A stretch of DNA of 64,000 nt from Trichoplax sp. H2 (Eukaryota; Placozoa; Uniplacotomia; Trichoplacea), in contig NOWV01000135.1 of assembly GCA_003344405.1 (NCBI GenBank), positions 1 through 64,000 on the forward strand. The letters are read 5' to 3'. This document shows positions 1 through 15,800 of this stretch, in pieces; positions within the stretch are counted from its first letter, which is position 1; each line of letters begins with the position of its first letter. The notes beneath the pieces are model-generated. The model was given only the letters and a program-made list of their open reading frames with translations, was not told the DNA's origin and made no database searches. The translations under genes and the position numbers were made by a program.

Positions 1-867
1 TTACAGAAATATAATAATAATACGCGTTTTCTACGTATATCGTAATATACTCTATAGCTTACGACGACGAAGAAGATAATACTGAAACATCTAACGATAT
101 TCTATCGACGCTATCGCCGAACATTATTACAAGCTCGCCTATCTACGATAGTCTCCAGTCGCAAACAAGCTATGTATCTGCTTACTCAGTCGATACTAGT
201 GTTAGTCGTATAATATCTTTATTACAAGATATACTTACGTCGACAATAACGTTAACAGAGATAGAAAATCAAAGTGCGACGTCGTTAGTTATATCAAGTC
301 AACAAGTAAGTACGCTTATAACGTCGGAAGATCTCTTGGAGTCATCATTACTAGAGAATAGACAAGAAACTACATCTATGTTATCGTCGACAGGTTAGAG
401 ATTATACTAAATATATATCAGAATGTATAGACGCTGTAACGTGTGTATAAATAGCTATAGCTAACTTAAAATAGATATATACGATTAACGTAGTATTACA
501 GAAATATAATAATAATACGCGTTTTCTACGTATATCGTAATATACTCTATAGCTTACGACGACGAAGAAGATAATACTGAAACATTTAACGATATTCTAT
601 CGACGCTATCGCCGAACATTATTACAAGCTCGCCTATCTACGATAGTCTTCAGTCGCAAATAAGCTATGTATCTGCTTACTCAGTCGATACTAGTGTTAG
701 TCGTATAATCTCTTTATTACAAGATATACTTACGTCGACAATAACGTTAACAGAGATAGAAAATCAAAGTACGACGTCGTTAGTTATATCAAGTCAACAA
801 CTTAGTACGCTTGTGACATCGGAAGATCAATCAGTATTATCATTTCAAGAAAGACCATACTCATCAG
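1..867 (+). repeat. 495-bp tandem duplication in gene A
   Basis: The sequence from position 1 is repeated from 496 with only a few mismatches over most of its length, including the intron with ACGCGTTTTCTACG and the following Ser/Thr exon. The period is 495 bp. Similarity is lost near the 3' end of the second exon (about 840 onward). Because the first copy begins exactly at the window edge, further copies probably lie to the left. Confidence 0.85.
58..867 (+). CDS. Gene A Ser/Thr-rich exons, two tandem copies
   Basis: Two consecutive exons, 58-393 (112 codons) and 553-867 (105 codons), each bounded by AG and GT and each phase 1-1. They encode nearly the same Ser/Thr-rich, proline-poor sequence and differ mainly at their 3' ends. 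They are part of a 495-bp tandem duplication that also contains the intron. The composition suits a heavily O-glycosylated mucin stalk. The intron tail at 1-57 shows that more exons lie to the left. Confidence 0.75.
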
Positions 868-3800
868 GTTTGAATTTACCGTAAGATGTTTATATTGCTA
901 TTAAACTAAGTTTTTACGCTTAATTGTTAGAAAATATATAAGAAATTTTTCTGCATGCATATTTTTGTTGCTCTTTAGGATATTATAAGATGTCAGTACT
1001 ATAAAAGTAAATAAGTAGAAATTACCTTATAGCAATGCTCATTTCTAAGCGTTTTTCTAATAGAATTAATCACAAATAGCTTTTTAGGAAATATTTCTTA
1101 GTCAATAATAACACTATGGTTTAATACTATTGATTGTATATTTAATTTTAGAGATTACTGGATTTTCCGAAAAAACTCTACCTCCATCGTTATCAACGAT
1201 CAATATTATTGAAAGCTCTATTGTTTTCAAAGATTTTCAAGTTAAAAGTGGTAACGTTAGCTTATTAACACCATCGACTAGCGTACTATCATCATTATTG
1301 CAAGATACGAAGACATTGGTATTTACTCCAACATCAGACATATTCCATTACTCAGACACTAGTAGCAGTTTCCTTGTTGCTGATTCTTCAATGACTTCGA
1401 TACCAATTGCTACCTATTCTTTATATTCTAGTAGAAATAGTCCATCTAGCGAATTGCGGAGCTCGATTCAATCTTCTACAGATAGCATTTTGGCTACTTC
1501 AATTCAACAATCCATGCTTACCATGATTTCGTCATCGACTCGTATATCCTCATATTTATTTTCAGATGTTAGCAGTCTGATGAAATACCCGAATTCGGTA
1601 AAACTTGATCAAGTTATCACTTTTTCTACCCCACAATCTGAATTTTCCACTGTATCGGAAATGTATACCACTTCGACAGGGCTCAGCCTTGATAGTAGTT
1701 TTGCTTTTTCCCTACTTCAATCTGAGTATTCGATTGTATCATCATCTTATTTATCAATATTTAGCAGTAAAACAGGATTACTAAGCTCCATCTATTCTTC
1801 TGCGCTAATAACTCCCGACATCTTTTCGACTACTCCAATCCAAAGATCAGAGCTGAAGCTTACCTCGGCACTAACTTTAGATAGCTCGATCAAATCTTCG
1901 ATTGAGCCACCTCATGATATTGTTTCTACCACTCCAGAATTTTCCATTTCGACTACTTCTATATATTATCCTACAAGATTTAATAAGAGTTCATCTTTCA
2001 TCGATCTGCTAATCTCTGCAAAGCCTTCTTTATCATCAGATTTAGTTACGTCGATTTCATTGTCAGAGTATTCAATCATTTCTCTATCAATTAATCAAAG
2101 TTTATCACATTCATACGATTTTATTTCCAATACCTTTTTATCCAGTATGCCATTGGCAATTTCATCATCATCCTTTTCTAAATATTCGATGACACTCTCA
2201 AGTTTAGGTATTGTATCAGTAGTTTGACTGTAGAGTCTACAGTAGATGTAAAATACAACTCTTTAAATCGTGTGAAATCATTGAATACACTCATGTATTA
2301 TACTCAAATTTGACTGATTCTCTCATATATGACGTAGCTACGGACTTGGTATCCTTTCATTCAAATATCATCTCTTCTGAAGGATCTATTACCGTTATTT
2401 CCACAAGTATTGAGACAAGTTATCCTTCTACTACCTATGTGGTACATCCAATACTATTGGAATCAACAACTATTGCACCGTCGACTACTTCAGAAGGTAA
2501 ACAATAGTGATTCTAACTCTATACGACAATATTCGCTTATATTGTATCTCTTTCATGAGAAAATGAGCTGTGCATTGACCTCATACTAATCCTACCTCTA
2601 TAACTTCAGTAACCTCCTCAAGGCTACCTGATATCTACGATTGTTCGATAAATACCAATTTATGCCATTCTAAAGCAGACTGTATTAATACTTCTGGATT
2701 ATACAATTGCTTATGCTGTTCGGGATTTACAGGAAATGGAACTTATTGCGCAGGTGATTTAGCTATTATATCTACAACGTTGCAGATTTTAGTTCTACGT
2801 ATTTGTTACACTGCTCTATTCTTACAGAATGATTCTCATATTACAAATCGCTACCGCATCATTTTACATTAGATATAGACGAATGTGCAAAAAACCAACA
2901 TGAATGTCCTAATAGATCTGTATGCATTAATAACATTGGATCTTACCAATGCCAATGCATGAGCGGATTTTCGGGTAACGGCACGCTTTGCGAAGGTAAA
3001 AATATTGCATATTGTCTCCTATTTCTTGCTACTCAAACGATTGATTATTAGTATGACTCTCAGATAAACTAACATCACTACTCTACATTAGATATAGATG
3101 AATGCACAATGAACCAATATCGATGTCATAATAAATCTATGTGTATTAATATCATTGGATCTTATCAATGCCAATGCATAAAGGGATTTTCGGGCAACGG
3201 CACATTTTGTGAAGGTAAAAACATATTATCTTATATTATTAATTTGCTTACTATGCTAATAATTGATTGTTAATATGATTTTTGGACGAAAAATTTACAT
3301 TATTCAATATTAGATATAAATGAATGCGTGATAAATGAAGATAGATGTCATAATAGATCTATATGTATAAATAACATTGGATCTTATCAGTGTCAATGCA
3401 TAAACGGATTTTCGGGTAACGGCAAATTTTGTGACGGTAAGGTTTTATCATACTCCATTAATTTACTTATTTATTTATATGATCGAAAATAAACTTAATT
3501 CTTAGACGATCGATACTATTCTATATCAGATAAAGATGAATGTGCATTAAACCAACATGGGTGTCATAATAGATCTATATGTATTAATACCATTGGATCT
3601 TACCAATGCCAATGTATGAATGGATTTTCGGGTAACGGCACGCTTTGTGAAGGTAAAGATATAGTATCTTTTGTTAATTTGTCCTCTACTCAGATAATCG
3701 ACTTTTAATGTGAATTACAGGTAAACTAACATTACTCTTTTACATCAGATATAGATGAATGCGCAATAAACCAACATGAATGCCATAATAGATCTATATG

Positions 3801-6800
3801 TATAAATAACATTGGATCTTATCAATGCCAATGCATAAACGGATTTTCGGATAACGGCACGTTTTGTGAAGGTAAAAATATATTGTTTTTTATTAATTTG
3901 CCCGTTATTCGAATAATTAATTTTTAATATGATTCTCAGATAGTCTAACATTACTAATCTACATTAGACATAGACGAATGTGCATTAAACCAACATGGAT
4001 GTCATAATAAATCTATATGTATAAATAACATTGGATCTTATCAATGTCAATGCATAAACGGATTTTCGGGTAATGGCACATTTTGTGAAGGTAAGGTTTT
4101 GTTATACTCTACTGATTTACTCATTTATTCAAATGGTCGGAAGTAAACTTGGTTCTAAGATGAATTACCGATACTATTCTACATTAGATATAGACGAATG
4201 TCTGGCTAATGAACATAGATGTCATAATAGATCTATATGTATTAATAACATTGGATCCTATCAATGCCAGTGCATAAACGGATTTTCGGGTAACGGCACG
4301 CTTTGTGAAGGTAAAATGTGTTTATCTTTTATTAATTTGCTTATTATTCTAATAAGCGATTATTTAAGTTGTTAATATGATTCTTAGACGAATTATCAAT
4401 ATTTTTCTACATTAGATATAGACGAATGTGTAACAAATGCACATGGATGTCATAATAGATCTATATGTATAAATAACATTGGATCTTATCAATGCCAATG
4501 CATAAGAGGATTTTCGGGTAACGGCACGCTTTGTAAAGGTAAGATTTTAATGTAATTTATTAACTTCCTTGTTACTCTATTACCTCGATTATATATATAC
4601 AGTATATATATAGATATATATGTTTCTAATATGATTCTCAAATGAAATATCGATATTTTTCTGCATCAGATATAGATGAATGTGTGGCAATTGAACATGG
4701 ATGTCATAATAAATCTGTATGTATAAATAACGTTGGATCTTACCAATGCCGATGCATAAATGGATTTTTGGGTAACGGTACGCTTTGTGAAGGTAAGATA
4801 TTTACAGTAATCTATTAATTTAATTATTATTCTAATGATCGATCATTAATATGATTCTTAAATGAAACATCGATATCTTTCTGCATTAGATATAGACGAA
4901 TGTGTGACAAATCAGCATAAATGTCATAATAGATCTATATGTATAAATAACATTGGATCTTACCAGTGCCAATGCATAAATGGATTTTCGGGTAGCGGCA
5001 CCCTTTGCGAAGGTAAGATTTTATTGTACTCTATTAATTAGTTACTCATGTAGGCGAGCATCAATTATAATTCTAAAGAAAATCATAATTTCAACAGTAT
5101 CTAATTTTCGAAAGGTTCTAGTAACTGTTTTATTTGCTAACCAAGTAAAACAAATAAAAGCGACAGTTTACGGGCACATTAAAATCTTCTCAGCAATAAA
5201 ACTTAAATTTCTCTAAAGTATTTGATGATGGCTTTCTTTTAGATATTGATGAATGTTTAGCAAACCAACATAATTGTCATAGCCAGGCGAACTGTATCAA
5301 TGGAATTGGCTCTTATGAGTGTTTTTGTAGGGTCGGATATACAGGAAATGGTACAATTTGTGAAGGTAATTTTAACTTAGTACCGTTATAGCTGAAACTT
5401 GAATTTATATAGATTTGATTAGCTCTGATATGATAATTTGCCTTTTTAGACGTCAATGAATGCAAAAATGGCAATCGTTGCCACCCCAATAGTACCTGTC
5501 ATAATAATATTGGCTCATTTAATTGTTTATGTCTAACCGGTTTTAGTGGCAATGGCACACATTGTACAGGTATATTCAGCAAAAATACAATTGTAATTTA
5601 GTAATAAATATAATATTGAACTTCATCTGCCTGCTAGATGTTGATGAATGTGCAACAAATCAGCACCAATGTCATCAACAAGCTATTTGTAGCAATATTC
5701 TTGGTTCATATGAATGTAATTGTCGCTCTGGTTATATCGGTAGTGGCACAAGCTGTTCAGGTTATTTAAATTCTTAGAAAGTATCAACATGTATATTTCC
5801 TCAGTTTAAATAAGATATTTAAAAGTTTTAATAAGAATTATAATTTTATTGTATAAAACAAAACTCAGATATCAATGAATGCAATGGCTTACATAATTGC
5901 AGCAGTTTGGCAACCTGTTACAATACCGCTGGCTCTTATTATTGTACCTGTAATTATGGCTTGCAAGGTAACGGAATCTATTGTTTTCGGGAAGGTAAGC
6001 ATCTTATCAATTTTATCGAGATTTAACTGAATAAAAATTTTCGGCGAACGACTCGACGTATAACCTAATGTTCTATGGTGACTCTATTATCTCAGGAACT
6101 AGACTATATCCATACGGGTTGCAATTTGGTGATCGCTCATTCGGTCGCACTGATCAGGGATCGCTTTATTTATACTTATCAGAACCAATTTATTTTGTCC
6201 AGACATCGTATCGAGGAATTTATGTATGTGCTACATGATATTAATGTATAAGCTAGCATAAAATACTAATTTTAGGCAGATAAGGGTAGTCTATATTAAG
6301 CAACGTCAGCATGAGATCATTCTGTATTAGTTTGAGTGCCCCTAGAATTACCTACATATACTGCAATAGCTGGAAAAATGAAATATTAGTCATTAAACAG
6401 ATTTATACTAACCGTCAATGACTAAAGTTGTGGCTACGCTACAAGATTGTTTTCTTTACTATCTAAAACTAATCAGTCAATGGTGCCGTAAGTTTTCATT
6501 TAGATCCTTTTTCAGTGAGGTACAACATTAATTAAACTCGTCTAAGAGAGCTCTGCATGACATAGTTAACTTTTATGGTAATGCCGTTGCATTACGTGGT
6601 CCATTTTTCGAGCTCTTATCATGATTGAAAAAATTATAATTTATTTTCATTCACAAGATATCTGCCGATGGTCTCGTTTCGTTGGGATTTCCGTATCTTG
6701 GTTTTAGACCTAGAAGATTTCCAAGACCATTTAACCGAGCTATAATTGCACCTTATTTTGCTGATTGTGATCTTCGAAGTCAAAGTTTATCTAGTGTTTA

Positions 6801-9800
6801 TTATCAGCAGTATTTTAGCTATCAAAATACTCCAATAGCTAAAGAAATTATAAAAAATGCCACGAATGATGTCCAACAATTTCAACAGATTGCAGCACAG
6901 AATCCCAATAATGCTATTTATGGTATATTTCGTGAGGTAGTAAGTAACTTTTCAGCAACTCATGTAATTGTTATCACTTGGTATAAAGTAGTTCCTTACC
7001 CTTTCTGGTATTATTGGCATTATCCTCCTCGTAAGGTAGGTTAAATAGTCTTTGGCAGCTATCAGTACGCATTTATAGCATTTTTGGATTATTAACACAT
7101 CATTATTTAGAGCTAAAGGCTAATAATTATAATTAACCTTTGGTTTATAGCAATTCTTGTAGTACAAATGTTAATGAGCGTATGATATGGTAATGGTAAA
7201 ACAGAATTAAACTAAATTCTAACCTAGACTTATTCTCTAATATCTCGAAAGCATTAACACACCAATACAGTATACACGTCTTTTGCGAGAGGGAGTTTTA
7301 TACTTGCTAATACCCTATGCATAGCGATTATGCTATTATATATTCTTAATTTCGATACTTAAAGTAATACTACGATAGTATTAGACTGGTGATTGACCTT
7401 GGATTTGAAGCTATTTTCATTGCACACTAAAAATTATGTAATGTACCTATAATTAATGAAATACTAAATAATCTTGAACTAATATTACAACTAATATTTT
7501 TTCTCATCAAAAACATCAAATAGTATAATACATTCCAATTAGTATTGATATCAAACGGAGAAAATCTTTTCGGCTTGTTTAACTATGAAGTCAATGGTTT
7601 TAACTGGTGGAAAAGAACCCCATGGATAAGAGCACGTGTCGGCTATTCTTATGGTGTAGCACCTTTTTATTACGAAATACCTTGGTCGCAAAGAAGAGAT
7701 CAAAACCTTCTCAGAATTGATCAATATCGAGGCAATACTGGAGAAATTGGTAAATGGGCATTCCGATTAGATGATCCCGATATTAAACATGTTAATTACG
7801 CTAGACGCTGTACTCGCTGGTATTATGCTCAAGCCTATTCTGTTTATTATCGACGAACATTGCCAGCCTGTCCATGTCGAGCAGCACAAGCAATTCTAGA
7901 TCCTAGATTTATTTATAACCGAAGAACCGGTTGTGCTATATCTCGATTTTCCTTTCCAGGTTGGGGATGGTGGTGGTTTTGGCCAAGGACATACTTCTAC
8001 TTATGGTCGAGACCGCCAAGGGTGTGTGGCTATTTTATAGTTGAATACAAATTAGAAAATAGTAGTCCCTATATTTTCTTCAAACTTGGTTGTTTATTAT
8101 TTTATAGGTCCAACAACGTTGCTGTTATTCTACTAATAGAAATACGGCAGGAGCATTAATACGTTCTTATCCAGGCGGTAGCTCGTTCACTTATGTAACT
8201 CGTTCACTTCGGCAAAACGATGAAGAAGCTTATAGTGCGTGTTGTAAATTGTCGCGATTATGTTATTTATATCGAATTAGAAGGCCAATCGACACATGCC
8301 GATTTTACAGGCCACCTCGTTGGTGTAAGTACATTTCGTTCTATTCATTTTTCCTTTCCTTGTTATGAGTTAGAAAAAATAGTAAGCTCTCATTAATATT
8401 GTATATCGGATAGATTTAAATGCTGGTATTTTGCTAATGTATTTCATATTATAGCATGGATGTGGGGTGATCCACACGTTGAAACATTAGATGGGAAAAA
8501 ATACAGTTTCAATGGAGTTGGAGAATACACCCTAATACGGTCGGAAAATAATTATTTTACTTTTCAAGGACGTACAAAAAGACCTTTCATTGCTAATACT
8601 ACCAAATTAGCTAAAGCAACTATTTACACATCTTTTGCAATGTCGAAAAATGATTCAGATACTGTTGAAGTCAAACTTAATGAAAACAGCAATACGATCG
8701 CGATCATTATTAATAAAAATTCTACCTACAATGATAGTCATTTAACGAATGGAACAGTGCTATCATTTAACAATATAGAGATATCGAAATCAAGCACAAC
8801 TTACATTATTTCGTTTACATCGGGCATATCTGCAGAAATTCAGGCAGTAACAGAAACCTTGGTTGCATCGGTCGTAACATCATCATCATTATTAGGTATT
8901 ACTAAAGGTCTACTAGGTACCTATAATGGCAATGTAACGGACGATTTCTTGCGCCCAGATGGAACTTATCTGAGTATCAACGCAACAGATGAAGAAATTT
9001 ATCATCAGTTTGGTCAATTGTGTAAGCAATATCTGTGATGAGCGTCCTATTTCTCATAATGCCGTAGTTGTTTATCTTTTTATACTAGATGTACCTAAAG
9101 ATGCTCTACGTAAATATGCTTTACATTTATAATCATTTTGTGATGTGTAATATGATAATCTATGAGAAAAATTTTCATTATAAGCCTTCAGTAAAATAAT
9201 TAAATACCAGAAATGTTTCCTATAGCAATGCTACACCTTATGCATTTTATGAGCGTTACATGCTAGTATTTATTTATATACGAGTGCAGTAGAACAGTTG
9301 TTTTGTTCCACTCTAAGTCTATCAGTTATTTACTTTTATAGGGCAAATCGACGGAAACGCGTCGTTATTTACTTATCCTCCTGGTAGGGGACCCGGTTAC
9401 TACAGTGATCCGTCTTTTGTACCAAATTTCTCCAAGGATATCAATTCCTTATTTGAAAATAATACTCAACTCAGAGATGAAGCTGTCAAATCTTGTAACG
9501 GAGATGCTGCTTGTCTATTTGATGCGGCAGAAACTTTAAGTTTAGCTGTCGCTGTTGGGAGTAAGAACGTTTCAGAAAGTATCGCGACTGCACAGAAAGA
9601 TATAAGTAAGTAAACCAACTACAGCAATACCTTTCAATTCTGCTATTATTAGCAGAAATTAAACAATTTTGCATATTAAATCGTGCATTTGAGGTCATTC
9701 ATTTACTTGATCGGTAGATATATTTCCGCCAACAATAACTGGTGAAAGCATCTTTAATGTAACTTTTGGCCAAGTTTTTACTACAGTATTAAATATTTCT

Positions 9801-12800
9801 GATGGAAATAGCAATAAGATGTTGGAATTAAATGCTGCAAATTTACCTCCTGGTGCATCAATTGATAATGAAACTTTTGTATTTACCTGGAATGTTACCA
9901 CTTACAAGAATATTTCCTTTGAATTTACCGTCATTAACTCGCACAATTTATCTGCTATATTCAAACCAGCTATCTTCATGTGTTATTGTGCTAATAATGG
10001 AACCTGCCAATACGAGTAAGCTCTCTTTACCAATGTTGAATTTGATAAAATTGATTTTAGAATTGATACAACATATTGACCTCAGAAAATATCATATTAG
10101 TACAGTGTGATGGTTTGGGTGTATAGTAATCTGTATAGTTTCTCCTAGATTTGATTTTAAATTCTTCAGTCAATTCCTTCTATAATTTGTTATTTTAGTT
10201 CCGAATCAATAACTATAAATGATACTGGATATGCTGTCTGCCAATGTGCTTCAGGATGGGTCGGTTCGTTTTGTACTCAAGATTTAGATGAGTGTGCTGG
10301 CAATCCTTGTTATGAGAATGTTACTTGTACGCCAATGCAAGCACCAGCTACTGGTTATACATGTGGATTATGTCCCGGTGGGCTGCAAGGCGACGGAGTT
10401 AAGTGTTATGGTAAGAGAAAATTTTAACACGCTACCTTGATATTTTTATATCAGTATCTGATTCATTTTTATAACCCTAATTTATAATTTATTGCTCAAC
10501 TTATAAACAAATTAATGCGCAGAGCCATTTATTTTTACGCTTATATATGCCTAATTGTACGCTATAGCGGTCAATAACATTGTCTTTTGCTATGTCATGA
10601 TTTTCGTATTCTCCTAGATGTTAACGAATGTGAAACAGGTGCAAGTTTATGTAACCAAACCTGCGTTAATACCGTTGGATGCTATTCATGTCTTTGCAAT
10701 GCAGGATTTGAACTTGATGCAAACAAATTTGATTGCAAAGGTATCCCTAACTCAGTTTATTCTTAAATTCGATCTTACATTACAGCTAGTATTTAAGAGA
10801 AAATTTAACTATTCTTGTCTTATGAATGTGAGAAATTGTCCACGATTATTTTTATAATATAGAATACCGTCAGAGATGTTTTTAATAGGTTTAAAATATT
10901 TCAGATCTTTCACTATTTGATAAAGGATGTATACCGTACCTTATAGACTTGTTTTTAAGGGTCATTAAGGAATTTACTTAACATATACTGAAAAATATGC
11001 TCGGATTCGTTTTAGACATTGATGAATGTAGCATCATTCAGCCTTGCCATCAAATCTGTGTTAACAGTTTTGGGAGTTATAGTTGCGCTTGCAACCATGG
11101 ATACAGCTTAAATAGCGATAACAGAACTTGTTCGCGTAAGTCACACTGTCGGCTAATAAAAGAATACAACATTTAGATGTTGCATGTAACATGATAATCC
11201 GCTCAGTACTGTTATATTGACAATGATTTGCCCTTAATTATTTTAATAGCTATTATATCATGTAGCTCCATTTCAAATAACTGTTCACAAACATGTGCAG
11301 TGATTAACAATAAAATAGCTTGCAGCTGCAACGAAGGATTTAATTTAGCTACTGATCAAGCTACCTGTCAAGGTATCAAATGACTAAATTATCATTTTAA
11401 ATATGCATAGCTTACACCCATTCCTAAGAATGATTTTGTTAATAATATTACTCACCCACAATTCTTAGGAATGAGCGTAACATATATATATATAATATAA
11501 TATAAATATGTATGTCTATAATTGGCTTATTTGTAATACAGATCAAGATGAATGCACTAGCAATCCTACTATTTGTGCTCATAATTGCACAAATACGGTA
11601 GGAAGTTATAAATGTAGCTGTAGAAGTGGATATCAACTTCGTGCTGATGGAAGGACTTGCCAAGGTTATTATAAATTACAAATTATATACACCGTATATG
11701 AGTATATATATCGGCTAAATTCAAAAACTGAGGATATTTCTTTCTTCTTATATCGGGTGACGATATTCAATCGTAGACATTGATGAATGTACTAATATAA
11801 CGACTTGTCCCCTCAACACCATTTGCACTAATACTCCTGGTTCATATGAGTGCCAGTGCGTTGATGGCTTTCAGTTTATTGGAACAGAATGCGAAGGTAA
11901 TGAACAGCATGTGATTAACATTTAATTCATTCCCATTATTTTATCAGTCAATTGGTCAGACGAAATTCTGCTTCTGGTTACTTCATATAAATATACAGTC
12001 TAGTGATTTCTTAATTGAATTTAGACATAGATGAATGTGGCCGTCCGGAGCTTAATGCATGCAACCGCTATGCATCTTGTGTAAACTTTGCTGGTAGTTA
12101 CAACTGTCTATGTAAAAGCGGTTTTGATGGAAATGGAATTGTTTGTACTGGTAAGCTTATGGGAAAGAATAGTATTACAGCATTATTGACTTAAATGCTA
12201 GGTAGATCTACAGCAATATTAGTTTACTAAGTAACAGCACCTGTATAATATTATTGCTTAGACATCAATGAATGCAATAACATTAACAACTGCTCAGGCA
12301 ATGCTCAGTGCCAGAACGATATTGGTAGCTATCGCTGTATTTGCAGAAATGGATTTACTGGCAATGGATTTACTTGCACAGGTGATACTAATTCCGTTTA
12401 GATGATGGACTGAGGACTACATTCTAAGCTTTTTTGCTTGGCATTGCTATACTAATGCTAATGGCTGTATTTTGTTTAGATATCAACGAATGCGACAACT
12501 TATCAAGCTGTAGGAGAGAGGAGATCTGCTATAATACTCTTAGTAGTTATTATTGTGCATGCAAGAAAGGATTTTATTTGGATTCCAATACGAATGGTAC
12601 AACGCATTGTAAAGGTAGGAAAATTCACAGAAAAATTAATATTAGTACTTTACTAGCTGCAGTAGCATGGTATGTTAATAGTTAAAACAATATTACAGAT
12701 ACAAATATCGCAACTATTGCATGATGTTATTGATTTTTTCTTCGCTGGAAGCGCTTAATTATGTTTTGTAAAGATATTACCATATACAAAAAGCTATAAA

Positions 12801-15800
12801 TTAGCGTAACTATACACCCAATTAGATTTTATATCAACAGCTGCTTCATTGTAATCGTTAAGTAAAGATTTTAATAGATAAATATTACTATTTACATCTG
12901 TTATAAAATCTATAAGGTATGTACGTAGCTGGGCTTCTGTGGATATAAACCATAAACTAAAAACTAATTTTACGTTATCTTATGATTAGCTGGCCTATAC
13001 TATGTTGGAGAAATCAAACTTAATGGTAGATTTACCTCTGATTTAAGCAATAAGGGTAGTCAGGCTTATTTATTATTAACCACTGAAACCGTTAATAAGG
13101 TAGAGCTGAGAATGAAAATTTATATCCAATGCTCTAATATTCTTTTAGCTTTAATGATATTCTATATTTCTTAAAGCTAAATGCAGCATTATTAGCGGAT
13201 ATTAGAACTCAATATACAGTTCGGCAATTGATCATTACCAACGTGAGGTTAGTTCCCTATGGTCATAATTTTGCAAAGAGAGCGCTTTTGTTGATAGTAC
13301 AATTGCATTAAACATCGTATTATCACCTGTATTTCTTATACTTAAAAAGGCCTGGAAGTATAGTTATCGATTTTTCTATAACGCTGCAACCAAATGCTAC
13401 ATCAGTAACGGCTCAATTTCTGGATAGTGTTACCAATCGAAGTATCAAACAAATCGGCAACTATCCGGTTGCGCTAATTACTTTTCAAGGTATTTCGTTC
13501 AATGATTAAAATTATAACATGATATTACCAATATCATAAGATTTCTATTTATTTAAAATTTTAAGTGCTTTATGTATTTAGATACAGTATTTTACTTGCA
13601 TATTCGTATACACTTGTATTTGAAATATCATGGGTGAATACGATATTTGTAAACTTTTCTTGCCCTTTTAAATAAGAATAATTACATTGTGCTAAGATTA
13701 CGACATGTACCTTAAAAATTTTTTAATAAGTATTGTCAAGATGATAGCAATCAACTTAGATAATGAAGTTTAATAAATAATAGTTTAATATTCCTATCGA
13801 TTTTAATTTTATTTGTTTTATATAGCTTATTTGCATATAAAATATTATATATATTATACGCATATATAGTTCTGGCTATGTTGTCTATAAATTCAAATAA
13901 GAATAATTAATCACATTTTGGCTACAGTGTGCATCTAAAAATCCTTATACTCTTATGGGTACGATAGATGATAATAAATAACTTAACCGGGAGATAACAC
14001 TTTTAGAAAAAAAAAAATACCGTTGCTATACAGTATAATAAATGATTAACATACTATAAATTTCATTGTTACGCAGAATACTGGTAAGATCTAAGATAGT
14101 TCAAATGAAAAACAGTTATATGATTCTGCTTTTCCTCATAGATTATGACCAATGTGCCGATCCTCAAGCCAATTCTTGTTCCAAATTGCAAAATTGTACG
14201 AAAAAACCAGGGACATATGGGTGCACTTGTATTAATGGCTATCAACTAGACTTACAAAGCAACAATTGCCAAGGTAAGTTTAAAGGAGATCATATTGTGT
14301 ATGCCTATTAGATCATTCCTGTAACACTATTGAATGAAAACGCTATTATTTATTCTATGCTTACTGTTATACACTATTTAGATATCGATGAATGCTTGGT
14401 TCCATCTAGATGTGCAAACAATAGTATTTGCATAAATGAACCAGGAGGATTTCAGTGCCAGTGCTTAGACGGATATAGTGGTAACGGCCTAACTGAATGT
14501 AGATGTAAGTCTTGCTCCAAATACATAGTTTAGTCAATACAAGATGATTCTAATGTGTAATTCAATTAATGGTAGCAAATAAAGTAGCTTATTTCCACTA
14601 CACTTCATATTTGATTTCAATTCCTTGATACTTGAATATAAATTTTACTAACGTAGAGGTGACATCATTAATTCTAAATTATAGCATTATGTTCAAGTAA
14701 TCTATGTAAAAACGGTGGAACATGTTTTTACTCTAATGGCACCTCTCTTTGCAAGTTAGTTAATTATTTTAAGTTTGTTATCATCTCTACATTATTGCAC
14801 TTTCTCCTCGCCATCATAACCTGAGATCGACTAATTATAGTAATCATGATGTGATCTATTGACAGTTGTTCAGCCGGATTTGATGGCCAATATTGCGAAA
14901 GCACAAGTGTACTCAGTGAGTATTAATAAATCTTGCAATAATAAGCAAGATTTGTCCTTGTCTCCTAATATCAATTAAGAATATGAAGGAAATATTTTAA
15001 AATGGATGATCTAAAATGTGCTTTTACATTTTATTATGCATATGACTCTTCTATCAATTGAACAGCTATACCAACACTTGGAATTGCTTTCGGTATAGCT
15101 GGGGGAGTTTTGATATTGATTTTAACTCTAATCGGCGTATTTGTCTTTTATCATCGCAATAAAAAGTATGTAGCCTATGTCTGATCAATAATAAGACTTA
15201 TATTTTAGGTCGTATTGTATTTCTATTTTTTGATTAAATCACCTGTTGACATCCGGGTTTAGTTATAAGGTGATAAATGATAGAAGTACGGTAGTCTTTC
15301 TCGCTTTTGTAAATTTTAAATGTTAATTGCTTAGCAAGGGTAAGTAATATCATATGCGTAGAAACGTAGGAAAGAGATGTATAGTTTAATTATTTGAACT
15401 TTTAACTAGTTTATTCGACAATAACGCATATTATGATCACACTAAATGTTACTACTGCCTATAAGTTTTAAGCATCAAGGCGAGTTATCTTAACTGTGTT
15501 CCCTTTGTGAAATGCAGTATATTTTAAGGCTCGTATATCTGATAATTTATAAAAAGAATTTACGAATTTTTGACAAAAATTTTCAATAGGGCAAGAAGTA
15601 AAGCAGAATGTGGAAAAAATAGTGGCAATGCCTCAATTGCTTCCAGTGCTTCGAGTAATAGTGATGTAGATGATCCAACCCAACATCATGGACAACACCA
15701 ATCACAAAGAATTGAGAGTGTTATATCTTTATTTTCTGAGAAGCGCTATCGAAGTAGCTATTATCAAGGAATTAGATCAGACGAACAAAGTAGTACTGAT

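Noticed and set aside
3745-3951. Minus-strand open frame of 68 codons
   Set aside because: It lies opposite the EGF exon 3749-3871 and its introns; it is a shadow of the repeated EGF unit.
9486-9901. Two minus-strand open frames
   Set aside because: They overlap well-supported plus-strand exons of gene A (9342-9605 and 9718-10015) and have no family pattern.
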